NCBI GenBank assembly: GCA_003999685.1
Contig: CP021220.1
Coordinates: forward strand, 3,658,001 to 3,722,000
Reading direction: 5' to 3'
From: Taiwanofungus camphoratus
Lineage: Eukaryota > Basidiomycota > Agaricomycetes > Polyporales > Taiwanofungaceae
DNA: 64,000 bases
A program made the translations under genes and the position numbers. Of this stretch, positions 41,201-50,800 are shown piece by piece (within the stretch, counting starts at the first letter, position 1; each line of letters begins with the position of its first letter). The notes below the pieces were generated by a model that worked only from the letters and a program-made list of their open reading frames with translations, made no database searches and had not been told where the DNA came from.

Positions 41201-41995
41201 GAACGCTATGACCAGTTCATCGTCGTCGATCGTTTCCATCGCCTGATCCAGTGTGATACCGTTGACCGATTCTTCTACCAGGGGTGCGACCGGGTAGTCG
41301 CGGCGTGCGGTCTGCCTAGACATTTCTGTCGTTGGCAAGACAGGAGACATGGTGTCGATCACCTCGAAATCTCCTTCGTCTTCCACCTCCTCAATGGTGG
41401 GCTGCCATTGTTGTTTGAGGCGTTTGTCTCGTTCGGCGAGGAATGCCGCTACCTGTGGACAAGGGGGTGCTGACCAGTTTACCTCATAGTCTAGCACGGG
41501 ATCCAGGGCTTCTTCCTGTTCTCGTTCAGCTAGTTTCTTCAGCTCCAGTCGCGCTACTCGTTGCGCGATGATCCCCTTCTTCCATTCTCGAGATTCCTGT
41601 AGAGTCATGCGGTGCTTCAGTTCCACACGACCTCCCTTCCAGTCGATACTGGGGTTCTCGAGTTTGAGCCATGTATGCCCGAAGATGACGTCTTCGTTCC
41701 CTATACTGGCCACGTATGCCTTGACAAACCGGGGCTCACTCCCGATTTTGTACGATAGCAAAGCTCGTCTGTTAATGAGCGCTTGCTTGTTGGCAGTGCC
41801 GTCCACGTTGAACACCGGTATCGGGCGTGGTAGCGCCTCGGTCCGTAACTTGTGTTCCTTAACAAATCGTGGATGCACGAATATTCCCGATGCGCCACTA
41901 TCGATGAAGGCGCGGGCTTCGACGGCTTTTCGTCCCACCGTAATCGGAATGTGAAGAGCTCTGTCATTCCGAACTACAAGTACAACACGGGACAA
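38207..41995 (-). CDS. D3 pol (PR-RT-RH-IN, chromodomain start)
   Basis: The same domain series as D1: protease [23 protein letters not shown], RNase H, integrase HHCC and core, GPF/Y. The frame closes early in the chromodomain. This is a slightly damaged fossil copy. Confidence 0.92.
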   Translation of the reverse strand: MSRVVLVVRNDRALHIPITVGRKAVEARAFIDSGASGIFVHPRFVKEHKLRTEALPRPIPVFNVDGTANKQALINRRALLSYKIGSEPRFVKAYVASIGNEDVIFGHTWLKLENPSIDWKGGRVELKHRMTLQESREWKKGIIAQRVARLELKKLAEREQEEALDPVLDYEVNWSAPPCPQVAAFLAERDKRLKQQWQPTIEEVEDEGDFEVIDTMSPVLPTTEMSRQTARRDYPVAPLVEESVNGITLDQAMETIDDDELVIAFIEGDDRITTYGRDSYPAYRDAPLTEEKYPLDGTYRRLENGLIWQVTHDIGRLTTATELAIKEHANKEEKPVTELVPEYLHDLLPVFDKAKAARLPRHSEFDHEINLKPDFKDFKQSTYSLNRDQRAELDKFLEENVEKGYIRPSKSPLASPFFFVDKKDGGYRPCQDYRELNEGTIKDRYPLPLVTELLERLNNATIFTKMDLRQGYNNLRIKEGDEWKAAFGVPAAGEGPPSFYEPLVMFFGMCNSPATFQRMMNTVFADMLKEGWLAIYMDDILIYSTDPEEHKKRTRRVIERLRDTDLYLKPEKCKFDVQEVEFLGMIIRPGQLAMDPVKVAGIKDWPIPKNLREVRSFIGFGNFYRRFIHSFSHLAQPLVSLTRKDVKWHWDDEQQEAFEALKKAFLEQPVLQMPDPEKPFALETDASKFATGAVLRQKDDNGDWHPCGYISQSMTPAERNYDVYDRELMGVMRGLNEWSHLLIGSPYPVTIYSDHKNLTYWKTAQNLNRRQARWALRLSEFDYRLIHIPGTQMVQSDALSRRPDHDDGSSDNQDVTVLPDKVWAAAIDTSLRASIAEAGVNDSMYTEGMRNARNGSNDHWTVRDGDLLYDNRVYIPLNEDLRRHTVSNYHDLPSAGHPGIQKTLSSIRRDYWWPGMADFVTRYVKGCGTCQQMKVNTHPTRPALLPIKSAQHATPFSTFCCDFITDLPTSEGYDSILVVVDHDLTKGVIFIPCNKTIDASGTAEALYREVYKWFGLPDKIISDRGPQFASKVFQELCRMTGVKSAMSTAFHPQTDGETERVNQELEIYLRCFTSNNPDNWSSLLGSAQFAHNSREHSTTRASPFKVMMGYEPRGIPVVHPGSDTPGAAYRLRNLQKIREDAHSAMELAQAVLARRVKPKGTGFRKGQKVWLDSRNLKLPYPTRKLAPKREGPFEITDVLGPVSYKLKLPTTWRVHPVFHAALLSPYTEMDTHGPNYTEPPPELISGEDNYEVEALVGHRENR

Positions 41996-42039
41996 TGAAA
42001 TGGATACGGGCAGTGGTTGCGTCGGCTCACCCTGCCCCT

Positions 42040-43362
42040 TTAAAAATCCTCCGTTCCTAACTCCTCGAACATCGCCCTTTTCTCATCTGATGAGAGCGTC
42101 TTGATGTACGAGCGGAAATCCATGGGGGATCGCGCCTCGGGTTCCTTCGAGGTACTCCTTTGGCCAGCTTTGGCCGTCTTCTTCGGACACTTGCGCACCG
42201 CGTGCCCTCCCTTGTGGCAGTAGAAACATAGACGATTGTCCATGTGGTACTTCCTTTCTTTCTCGTTGAGGTTGCACCCGTCCTCCCACTTCTTGGTAAA
42301 CGGTGTAGGACGCGAGGTAGTGAGTGCGTCCACCTCCATGGGTTCGCCGTAGTCAGCGTCGTTGGTGGCGGAGAGGGTTTGGTCGATCCCTCTGTAGACG
42401 GCGTCGAGGTGAAGAACGTCGGCGTACCACTTTTCCATGGAGTTGGGTCGTTCCGTATTGGTGTGGCCTGCGAGTGTCGTGTAGATCTGGCGGTCCAGAC
42501 CTTTGATGAAGATCGCCCTCAGCGTGGGGTAATCGTTCTCGGTGCGTTGGCCTTGGAGGCCCACGACGGCGTCCTTTAACTTGGCCTTCTCTGCCAGGAG
42601 TCGGAACCTCTCCACATACATCTTTGTACTGACCCTGGTCTTCTTGTTTAGTTGCTTGGCCGGCAACTCCATTAGCACCTGGTGAGCCCTTTGGACTCCT
42701 TCGTGCTCGGGGAACGCGAGTCGCAAGCTCGCCTTGAATACGTCCCAGCTAGCGTAGGGAGCATGCCCTCCCGCGGCCCGTTCGTAAAACGTATCGCGCC
42801 AGATACGTGCGTCCTGCCCTCCTTTCATGAGAGCGACCGTGTAAGCGATCTTTGCATCATCGCTTAACCCTTGATTGTTGGTGGCAGTGAGGTAGTGCTC
42901 CACCCGCTGGAGGAAACGCTCCAGATCTTCTCCTTGCCCAGTGAACGGCTCTGGTGCAGGAATGTCGAGCTTAAGGGGTCGACTCCCCTGTTGCTGTTGC
43001 GCCGAAAGGTGCGCTATGAGCGCCTCGAGCTCCGCCCTTGTCATTGTTGCGATAGTAGCCATCGTGGTGGGAGTGGTAGGTGTTACGGGGGTGGAAGGAA
43101 GTGATGGGAACGTGGGAGTGGTCGGAGTGGCTATCAACGGTGTCGATGGTATCGACGCGGGAAAGAAACCAGCTGGGTCTCTTCCGTCTGGCGGAGGGTT
43201 ACGTCTGAAATAGGAGGCTAATTTCTCCTGTGCTCGTCGATTCGAAATTGTCCCTGCCCACGCAAGTGGAGAGTTCGGGTAGATCGGGTCGAGGTTCTGG
43301 TCAACGAAAGTCCAACGGAGACGATCGTACAGAAGCGGCGCGTCGTTTACTTGAGTCGGCAA
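42040..43362 (-). CDS. D3 gag
   Basis: 440 residues, collinear with D1 gag throughout. It ends with the knuckle CFYCHKGGHAVRKC and the FEELGTEDF end that overlaps pol. Confidence 0.92.
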   Translation of the reverse strand: MPTQVNDAPLLYDRLRWTFVDQNLDPIYPNSPLAWAGTISNRRAQEKLASYFRRNPPPDGRDPAGFFPASIPSTPLIATPTTPTFPSLPSTPVTPTTPTTMATIATMTRAELEALIAHLSAQQQQGSRPLKLDIPAPEPFTGQGEDLERFLQRVEHYLTATNNQGLSDDAKIAYTVALMKGGQDARIWRDTFYERAAGGHAPYASWDVFKASLRLAFPEHEGVQRAHQVLMELPAKQLNKKTRVSTKMYVERFRLLAEKAKLKDAVVGLQGQRTENDYPTLRAIFIKGLDRQIYTTLAGHTNTERPNSMEKWYADVLHLDAVYRGIDQTLSATNDADYGEPMEVDALTTSRPTPFTKKWEDGCNLNEKERKYHMDNRLCFYCHKGGHAVRKCPKKTAKAGQRSTSKEPEARSPMDFRSYIKTLSSDEKRAMFEELGTEDF

Positions 43363-43463
43363 TCCCCAAGCGGTGGGGTCGACTGTCTCGATGGTAGACG
43401 TGATGTCTAATGGTTAGCCCTACTAGATAAGACTAGGGGCGACTTAGCGTAAGTTCGATCTTT

Positions 43464-44017
43464 TGATACAAACTGGTATCAACGACCGGAAAGCCTCGAA
43501 CGTGAGGACCTGGCTACGAGAGATGGTAGTGAGGCTTTATGGACACTGCGTATGTCCTCCTGGGCGAAGTCGATAGAGTCGAGCGAGTACTCAAGTACGA
43601 AGCGAGAGGTCGCAAGATACGAGTATAAGATTGCTAGTGGTAACTAGCTACTTGGTAACCAGATCGAACTTAAGGTCCGACCTACAACGTACAGGGCCTT
43701 ATATACGTATTCTACCCTGCGCACGGACCATGGCACGTGGTCTAGGAATCAGCATGAGTAAGCGTAAGTAAGGCGATATGAGTCATCGGGCCGTATTAGC
43801 AATCAGTAAGCGTAAGACGGAATGTGTAAGCGGGGCCCGATATGAGTCAGAGTCCATGAGTAACCGGGGCCCGTCCGGGGCCCGTACCGTAAGCAGCGAT
43901 GAGTCAAGATGCTGCGCGAAGAGGCTGGGCCTACCCGAGGCCTGTCCTAGAAGCGAAAGGTCATGGGACCGATCCGAGGTTCGACCGATAAGATATGCGA
44001 TGAAAGAAATTGTATCA
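43464..44017 (-). repeat. 5' LTR of D3 (554 bp)
   Basis: Promoter LTR with the predicted transcript start at 43671 (minus strand) pairing with the primer site at 43451-43461. Confidence 0.95.
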
Positions 44018-44948
44018 GTACCCCGAATTTCGGATGCTTCGCAAGGAGACGGCTAAAGCTTTGGCAGAATGGCTCTTCGAAGACTTTGTTTGTAGGTGGG
44101 GCGCGCTATCGGAGATAGTCACGGACAACGGCGCTCCCTTCGTAAAAGCCACGAACTACATAGCAAAGAAGTACCAGCTACGACACATCCGAATTAGCGG
44201 ATACAATTCACGTGCCAACGGGCTGGTGGAGAGGCCTCACTTCGATGTTAGGCAGGCTCTATTCAAGGCCGTGGATGGCGAAGAGTCTAAATGGTCTCAG
44301 GCAACGTACTCAGTCTTTTGGTCTGAAAGGATCACGACTCGAAAGCGCATGGGATGTTTGCCCTATTTCGCGGTCACTGGCACCCACCCTGTTATCCCTT
44401 TGGACGTCGTGGAGGCCACCTATATCCTTCCTCCTCCGTCTTCTATGCTATCCACAACCGATCTTATCGCACGTAGAGCTATCGCATTGCAAAAGCGGGT
44501 GACTCAAGTAGCGGAACTACATTCGAAGGTCTACGAAGCGCGAAGACAAGCTGCTCTGCGATTCGAAGAAAAGCATAAGCACTCCATCCACGATTTCAAC
44601 TTCGAAAAGGGCGATTTAGTACTAATTCGCAACACACAGATAGAAAAGTCCCTAAATCGGAAGATGCGACCTCGCTACCTCGGCCCAGTACTCGTAGTAT
44701 CTAGGAACAAAGGTGGTGCTTATATCCTATGCGAATTGGATGGTTCAGTACTCGACAGGCCTACGGCAGCCTTCCGAGTCATCCCCTACTTAGCGCGAAA
44801 AGCCCTCGAACTTCCTACCGAACTCTTGGATGTGTCGACGGAGCGACTTCGCGAATTAGAGCTGACTACCACCCAAGGCGATGACGAAGAACTAGGATCG
44901 TATCCCTACTCTCCTAAGTCCGGCTCTAGTCCATCCGAAGCTCACTAA
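44018..44948 (+). CDS. Element C integrase, core end and C-terminal domain
   Basis: Continues the core beyond D3: ETAKALAEWLFEDFVCRWGA, EIVTDNGAPFV (second Asp), NSRANGLVERPHFDVRQAL (catalytic Glu region), then the C-terminal FEKGDLVLIRNTQIEKSLNR..PRYLGPVLVVSRNKGGAYIL, an SH3-like DNA-binding module. It ends in a Ser-rich tail without a chromodomain. Confidence 0.88.
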
Positions 44949-45241
44949 AGAATCAGAGGAGCAATCGACGATACCCCGAATTTAGCTAAGATTACGCTAC
45001 GTCCATTTTACTTTTCGCTTACCGTTTGGTCATGTTTTACTTTCCCCAACAAGCCCCCACTCAGTTTTGACAGATACGAAGTTCCGAATGTCTACGAATT
45101 TTTACTTACAACATCTCCGACTTTTTACTATAGTGATTCAACTCACGAAGTCGCGATATCGTTCTAAAGGCTCCTAAAACGCCAAGCGGAGCGAAGATTG
45201 CGCGAGGGGCCTTAAGCCCTTCAAGGCCATGATGATTTACT
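44949..45241 (+). other. Noncoding stretch of C between pol and F
   Basis: AT-richer than its surroundings. No ORF or repeat was recognised. The reading of C resumes at 52965 after element F. Confidence 0.6.
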
Positions 45242-45744
45242 TGTTACTGTCGGGTAGGACTAGAGACGTGTTCGTTTTTTTCTTTCCCTCTGTTTGTCAC
45301 ACCATGGACGCGCGGCATCCCTTCCACACCTTACTTACCCAGATTGACTGACGGGCCGACCGTCCCCGCTTACGCCATGGTAGTTATGTACTTTCGGGCC
45401 GCTGACTCCTCTCACCTTATGCGGTCTCTGGGGGGCTGCTAGTATACCTGGGGGTTGGCGGTGGCAGTATAAGAAGGGGGTCCCACTGTTGGAGGTTCCC
45501 TTAGTCGTATTCTCTTCGTTCATCCTTCCTAAGGTGTACTACGCATTAGTACCAATACACGCTAGTCTTTCTCACATCTCTTTGCACCGCAAGAAGCCCG
45601 TGAAAGACTATCGCGACTACATAGGGCTTGTAGTTGAAGACTACCGAGGATTGTGACTCGTCGTCACCGTCGTTCCTCTTCGACCCTTCGCTGCACACCG
45701 CTCCAAGCTTCTGCAGCATTATCAAGGTGAACCCCCCGGTAACA
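45242..45744 (+). repeat. 5' LTR of F (503 bp)
   Basis: TATAAGAAG at 45468-45476 lies 35 nt before AGTCGTATTCT (45503-45513), the predicted transcript start that pairs with the primer site. It matches 52462-52964 and 6849-7351. Confidence 0.95.
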
Positions 45745-45746
45745 CT

Positions 45747-45757
45747 AGAATACGACT
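45747..45757 (+). promoter_or_regulatory. F primer-binding site, self-priming type
   Basis: AGAATACGACT, 2 nt inside the LTR, is the exact 11-nt complement of AGTCGTATTCT at 45503-45513. The spacing is the same as in D and E although the sequences are unrelated, which argues for function. Confidence 0.82.
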
Positions 45758-45872
45758 CCATAAACCCGAACCCGTCCTGGTTCGAGAGGTCACAAGAAGA
45801 CAGTGCCTAAAAGACCCGTACCGGTCTCGAAGAAGGCGAGGTCAGCGTACTCATACGATTAGTACTGATCAC

Positions 45873-46434
45873 CACGGATTATCAACGACCTTTTGATATC
45901 GACTACGAACAAGAAGAAGAGCTGGATCACGCAGCATTTGACCCTACTCTCCCGACTTTAGAAGAAGTCCTGGATCGAGCTGAGCGCAACCTCAGAGCCA
46001 TTCTCCACGCCGATAGTTCCACCAGCTTCCTCCCAGCTGAACAGAGGGAGCTGATTCTTTACACCCGCTCCCGCATCTCCAGAGCCAGCGACGCTTGGCA
46101 AGCCGTATTAGAAAATCACGACAGGCTGGCAAGGGAAGGGAGCCGACCGCTACCTCCCACTCCCTCTGAAGATTTTGACGAAGTCCTTGACCACCGTATC
46201 CTCACTGCTCAGAAGGTGCTCTCAAACCCACGTTTCTCATTTCAATTGGCCGTTCCCATAATTGTGAACCTATATCAAAGGCTACTGAGTGCCCGAGATT
46301 TCTATCGCCGGTGGCAAGCTGGATCCATCCTCCAAAACGAGGCGGAGGTCGACCCTGACGTGCGCCGGGAAGGCTCATCGCTATCAAGCGGAGAACAATC
46401 GGGACGTACACCGACATTACACGAAGACTTCTAA
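45873..46434 (+). CDS. F gag, N-terminal open stretch
   Basis: Coding-like and acidic at the start (DYEQEEELDHAAFDPTLPTL), then helical (SARDFYRRWQAGSILQNEAE). It lies before and overlaps the main gag ORF in another frame. It could be the first part of gag or a separate product. The start is not certain. Confidence 0.55.
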
Positions 46435-47848
46435 CTGGAGGGTCTGCTCAACGCAACCGTGCCCTCACCGCTACGACTCTGCACTCTACAGGGGAAGCGA
46501 TTTCGAACCTTGTACTCCAACCAATCGTGCCCTCATCCAGGCCCGCTGGACAACCTTTGACGAAACCGACCCACCCTCCGACGAAGGCTCCAGCTCAGAA
46601 CTAACCGATCCTGACATTGAACGGACAGAACGACAAATGGAGACTGAAGGGACAGGAAAAACATCCCCTTCCACTCCGGAAACACCCCGTGGCTTGAGCT
46701 CTTTCCGATCAGGAATAGGGGAATCAGGGCCACCGCCTGACGATGGGCTGGGGGAGGAAGGCCCCCCCGAGGGAGGACCACCTGGTGGAGGAGGACCACC
46801 TGGCGGAGGAGGAACACCTGGCGGAGGAGGAACACCTGGCGGAGGAGTGCCCAGTGGAGGAGGACTACCCGGTAGAGGAGGACCACCTGGGGGAGGAGGA
46901 CCCCCTGGGGGAGGACCCCCTGGAGGGGGGCAGCCGCCTGGAGGAACGCCCCTCCCACAGGGAGCTGCACGGGTACCGGACCGAAAAGAGCCAGAAATTA
47001 CTAAGTTCTCTGGAAAGCGAGAGGATGCCCGACACTTCCTCATCCAATTTGCCCGAAGATTTGACACCGAGCGATGGGCCTCTGCTTCCGAACGAGAAAA
47101 GGTCGGCAATTTCCTTGGCCACCTCGAAGGCCATGCTGGTGCCTGGGCCGATACTCTCACCGAAAAGGCACTCGAACCCCACCCCCTCATCCGAGGGGTG
47201 AGCCGGGGGTACGGCACTTTCAGGAATGTCGCTCTCGAGTTCATCAAAAGGTTCGGGGTAATAGAGGAGGAGGTCTCTGCAGCCATCGAACTACGGAACT
47301 TGGTCTACACCTACGACAAACCCATTGCCGATTTCAACGAGGAATTCGACCGACTGGCCCGCAGGGCAGAAATCACCGAAGAAAGTGCCCTTATGGCCTG
47401 GTACCGAGAAAAACTACCCAGCACCATGCGAGTCCGAATCATGGAACGAGATGTAGCCCCCACAACCCTAGAAGGATGGAAGGAAGCTGCTGCCCAACGG
47501 GACCGGGCCTATCGAAACAACAAGGCCATCGATGCCGCTCAAAGAACTTCGAAAACCCCTCCACGAGTCGCAGCAAGGGCATTTGACAGTGGGAAGCCAG
47601 ACCATCAGCGCTTGCAAGACCGAAGGACGGGCTCCTGCTACAAATGCCACAATAAGGGGCACCTGGCCAAAGACTGCCCGGAGCGAACCTCGGGTCGGGG
47701 AACAGGACCCCCAAACCGAAGGGCCAACATGAAAGATGAAAACGAGGCGGATGATGAAGCCTCTGAGCAGGAGGAGCAGGGGCAAGAAACGAAAGGAGTA
47801 AGATTCCCCCACTTCTCTCAGCACCACGACTTTGTGGATTTTCTGTAA
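46289..47848 (+). CDS. F gag (519 aa) with glycine-rich repeat and zinc knuckle
   Basis: Gag capsid-like domain in the middle (FSGKREDARHFLIQFARRFD.., FLGHLEGHAGAWADTLTEKA, PIADFNEEFDRLARRAEITE) and CYKCHNKGHLAKDC near the end. Before the capsid-like part is a Gly/Pro tract (about 46750-46960) encoded by near-perfect GGAGGA-based repeats. Pol begins 12 nt downstream in a different frame. Confidence 0.9.
   Translation: MPEISIAGGKLDPSSKTRRRSTLTCAGKAHRYQAENNRDVHRHYTKTSNWRVCSTQPCPHRYDSALYRGSDFEPCTPTNRALIQARWTTFDETDPPSDEGSSSELTDPDIERTERQMETEGTGKTSPSTPETPRGLSSFRSGIGESGPPPDDGLGEEGPPEGGPPGGGGPPGGGGTPGGGGTPGGGVPSGGGLPGRGGPPGGGGPPGGGPPGGGQPPGGTPLPQGAARVPDRKEPEITKFSGKREDARHFLIQFARRFDTERWASASEREKVGNFLGHLEGHAGAWADTLTEKALEPHPLIRGVSRGYGTFRNVALEFIKRFGVIEEEVSAAIELRNLVYTYDKPIADFNEEFDRLARRAEITEESALMAWYREKLPSTMRVRIMERDVAPTTLEGWKEAAAQRDRAYRNNKAIDAAQRTSKTPPRVAARAFDSGKPDHQRLQDRRTGSCYKCHNKGHLAKDCPERTSGRGTGPPNRRANMKDENEADDEASEQEEQGQETKGVRFPHFSQHHDFVDFL
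46762..46950 (+). repeat. GGA-rich minisatellite inside F gag
   Basis: Short units of the type GGAGGAGGACCACCTGG repeat about ten times with small changes and encode GGGGPPGGGG-like runs. B lacks this region in the window because A cut it off. Confidence 0.85.
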
Positions 47849-47859
47849 GGCGACCCGAC

Positions 47860-50800
47860 GTGACGCACGAGTCGCCTAAACTCTCTGTACGAAATGTAAT
47901 TACCGGAACGCGCAAGCGCAATACACTTTATCTACCGGGTTACATCGTCGTAGGAGAGAAAGCCGTCGCTGCATGCCCCCTATTGGATAGTGGGGCTGAC
48001 GCCAACCTAATTCACCCCGACTTTGTAAGGAAGTGGGGACTCCCCACTCGACCGCTTCCCAGGACAGTAACCTCAACCACCATTGACGGCTCTACAAACA
48101 AAGGGGGACCGATTACCCACAGAGTCGAAGGGAGCATACGATTAGAAGGGAACGACATCCCAACCAACTTTTATGTCTCAAACATTGGAACGCTCGATGT
48201 AGTACTCGGCAACCCCTGGCTCGCACAAGTCAACCCACGCATCGACTGGGTAGAAGGAACGCTCGAGATTGACCAAGCTCGACTCACAGAATGGCAAGGA
48301 TACTATGCCTGGATCATGAGCCAACCCACGACAGACGGAATTCCCCTGTGTCGAGCTTCCATTCATGAAGACGATGAGGAGCTTTCGGACATAATGTGTG
48401 CTTACACACAAGGAGAAGGGGTTCTAGGGATCTTCCAACAGAAAGGGCAGCCGCTCGTACGTGAAGACGGGCTACTGCAGGCCCTAAAGCCCACACAACT
48501 AGGGCTCAATCGACTAACACGCCTCCCTGACTCCCCACATATGGTATGGGATGTCCCAGAGCTCACGGAATTGGTGATCCCCAAGGACCCACCCCCATCC
48601 GTAGAAGACCTTGTCCCAGAATACCTGTGGGACTATAAACGGTTGTTCGAAAAGGAGGCTGCCAACCGGTTCCCAGAATCCAAGCCCTGGGACCATGCCA
48701 TCGAATTAAGGCCAGACTTTGTCCCCAGAAAATGCGCCGTAATTCCTTTGTCTCCAAATGAACAGGCAGCAATGGACAAATTTTTGGAAGAAAACCTGGC
48801 CAAGGGCTATCTCCGAGAATCGAACTCACCAATGGCGTCACCAGCCTTTTTTGTCAAAAAAAAGGATGGTACCTTGCGCCCGTGCCAGGACTACCGATAC
48901 CTGAACAAGGGCACGATCAAAGATGCCTACCCCTTGCCCCTCATAGGAGAGCTAATCGACAGGCTCCAAAGGGCCACTGTGTTCACTAAATTAGACCTCC
49001 GAAACGGGTACAACAACGTCCGGATCAGAGAGGGCGATCAATGGAAAGGAGCATTCATGGTCAAACATAGGAATCAGGACAAGATCGTCGAACCCACTGT
49101 CATGTTCTTTGGGATGTGCAACTCGCCGGCCACGTTTCAGCGAATGATGAATGACGCGTTCCAGGACATGCTGGCCGAGGGGTGGATCGCGATCTATATG
49201 GACGACATCCTCATTTTCTCCGACAATATGGAAGCCCACCGAGAACGAACCAGACGCGTCCTACAACGGCTGCAGGAATGGGATCTATTTGTCAAGCCAG
49301 AGAAATGCGCGTTCGATGTCGTCGAAGTTGACTTCTTGGGAATGACCATCTCACCTGGACAGGTGCACATGGACAAGGACAAACTGGCAGGAATCGCAGA
49401 TTGGCCCATTCCTACTAGGGTCAAGGATGTGGAACGATTCATGGGTCTCGCCAACTACTACCGACGCTTCATCCACAACTTCTCCCACATCGCTCACCCC
49501 TTGAATGTCATCAAGAAGAAACGCGCGGAGTGGAACTGGACCAAAGCCTGCCAGGAGACCTTCGACGAGCTCAAACGGTGTTTCCAGAGCATGCCTATCC
49601 TTCGCATGCCCGACCCGTCCAAACCATTCACCATTGAGGCCGACGCCTCTCTGGTAGCCACTGGTGCAGTGCTTCAACAACTTGATGAAGAAGGGCGGCT
49701 ACACCCTATAGCTTTCCTCTCGAAGAGCCTGAAAGAAGCGGAGCGGAATTATCAAGTATATGACAGAGAGCTGCTGGCCATTGTCCGAGCACTCGAGGAA
49801 TGGCGCCACCACCTTGAAGGAAGTGGACATCCGGTCACGGTGATCACCGACCACAAGAACCTCACCTATTTCCGAGAAGCACAACGACTCAACCGACGCC
49901 AGGCCCGATGGCAGTTATTCCTGTCACAATTTGACCTGCAACTATTAAACAAAAAAGGCAGTCGACTCATAGTCGCCGATGCACTCTCCCGGCGACCTGA
50001 CCACCCAGGAGGGAAACATGACAACGAAGATGTCATCCTGTTACCGACAGACCTCTTTGTCAACGCCACCAACACTGCAATCATCGAAAAGATACGTGAA
50101 TGTCGTACCCGTGACAGGATGGTCATCGAGACGATTGACGCTTTAAAACGGGGGAAGGTACCGCCATTCAAGGGCACAGGCTTTGCGCACACAAAGCTGG
50201 CAGACTGGGACATTCAGGAGGGACTAATTTTATACAAAAACAGAGTTTACGTACCCCCTGATGATGATCTGCGCCGAGAAGTCATTCAACTCTGTCATGA
50301 CACACCAGCAATGGCACACCCAGGGGCACAAGGTACAATGGCCATCGCCCGAAGGGACTGGTTCTGGCATGGAATGTCTTCATTCATCGAGAAATATGTT
50401 GAGGGGTGCGCCAAATGCCAGGAGAGCAAGATCAACACACACCCAACGAAACCCCCCCTGATGGCCATCCCCACAGAGCCGAACTCAAGGCCATTCTCGC
50501 ACATATCAGTAGACTTCATCACTGACCTACCAGAGTCACAGGGCTTCAATGCACTTATGGTAGTGGTTGACAGAGAACTCACCAAGGGCATCGTGCTCAT
50601 ACCCTGCACCAAGAACATAGACGCGGTAGGGACGGCAGAGGCCCTACACCTCAATGTATACAGGCGATATGGCCTACCTGACCGGATGATATCCGACCGA
50701 GGACCACAGTTCGCAGCGGCTGCATTTCGAGAATGGTGTAAGCTGACAGGAGTCAAGGCGGCAATGTCCACTGCCTACCACCCCCAATCAGATGGGAGTA

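Larger units (their letters stand above)
36950..44017 (-). mobile_element. Element D3: full-length Ty3/gypsy chromovirus in C
   Basis: 7068 bp with two 554-bp LTRs (36950-37503 and 43464-44017), sharing private variants and differing at one base that I can see. Target duplication GTACC (36945-36949 and 44018-44022). It inserted into the integrase core of C. It is broken: about one small break near the end of pol. Confidence 0.96.

Noticed and set aside
46762-46950. Possible CRISPR-like or regulatory direct repeat array
   Set aside because: Units are short, contiguous, lack spacers and lie in frame within gag.
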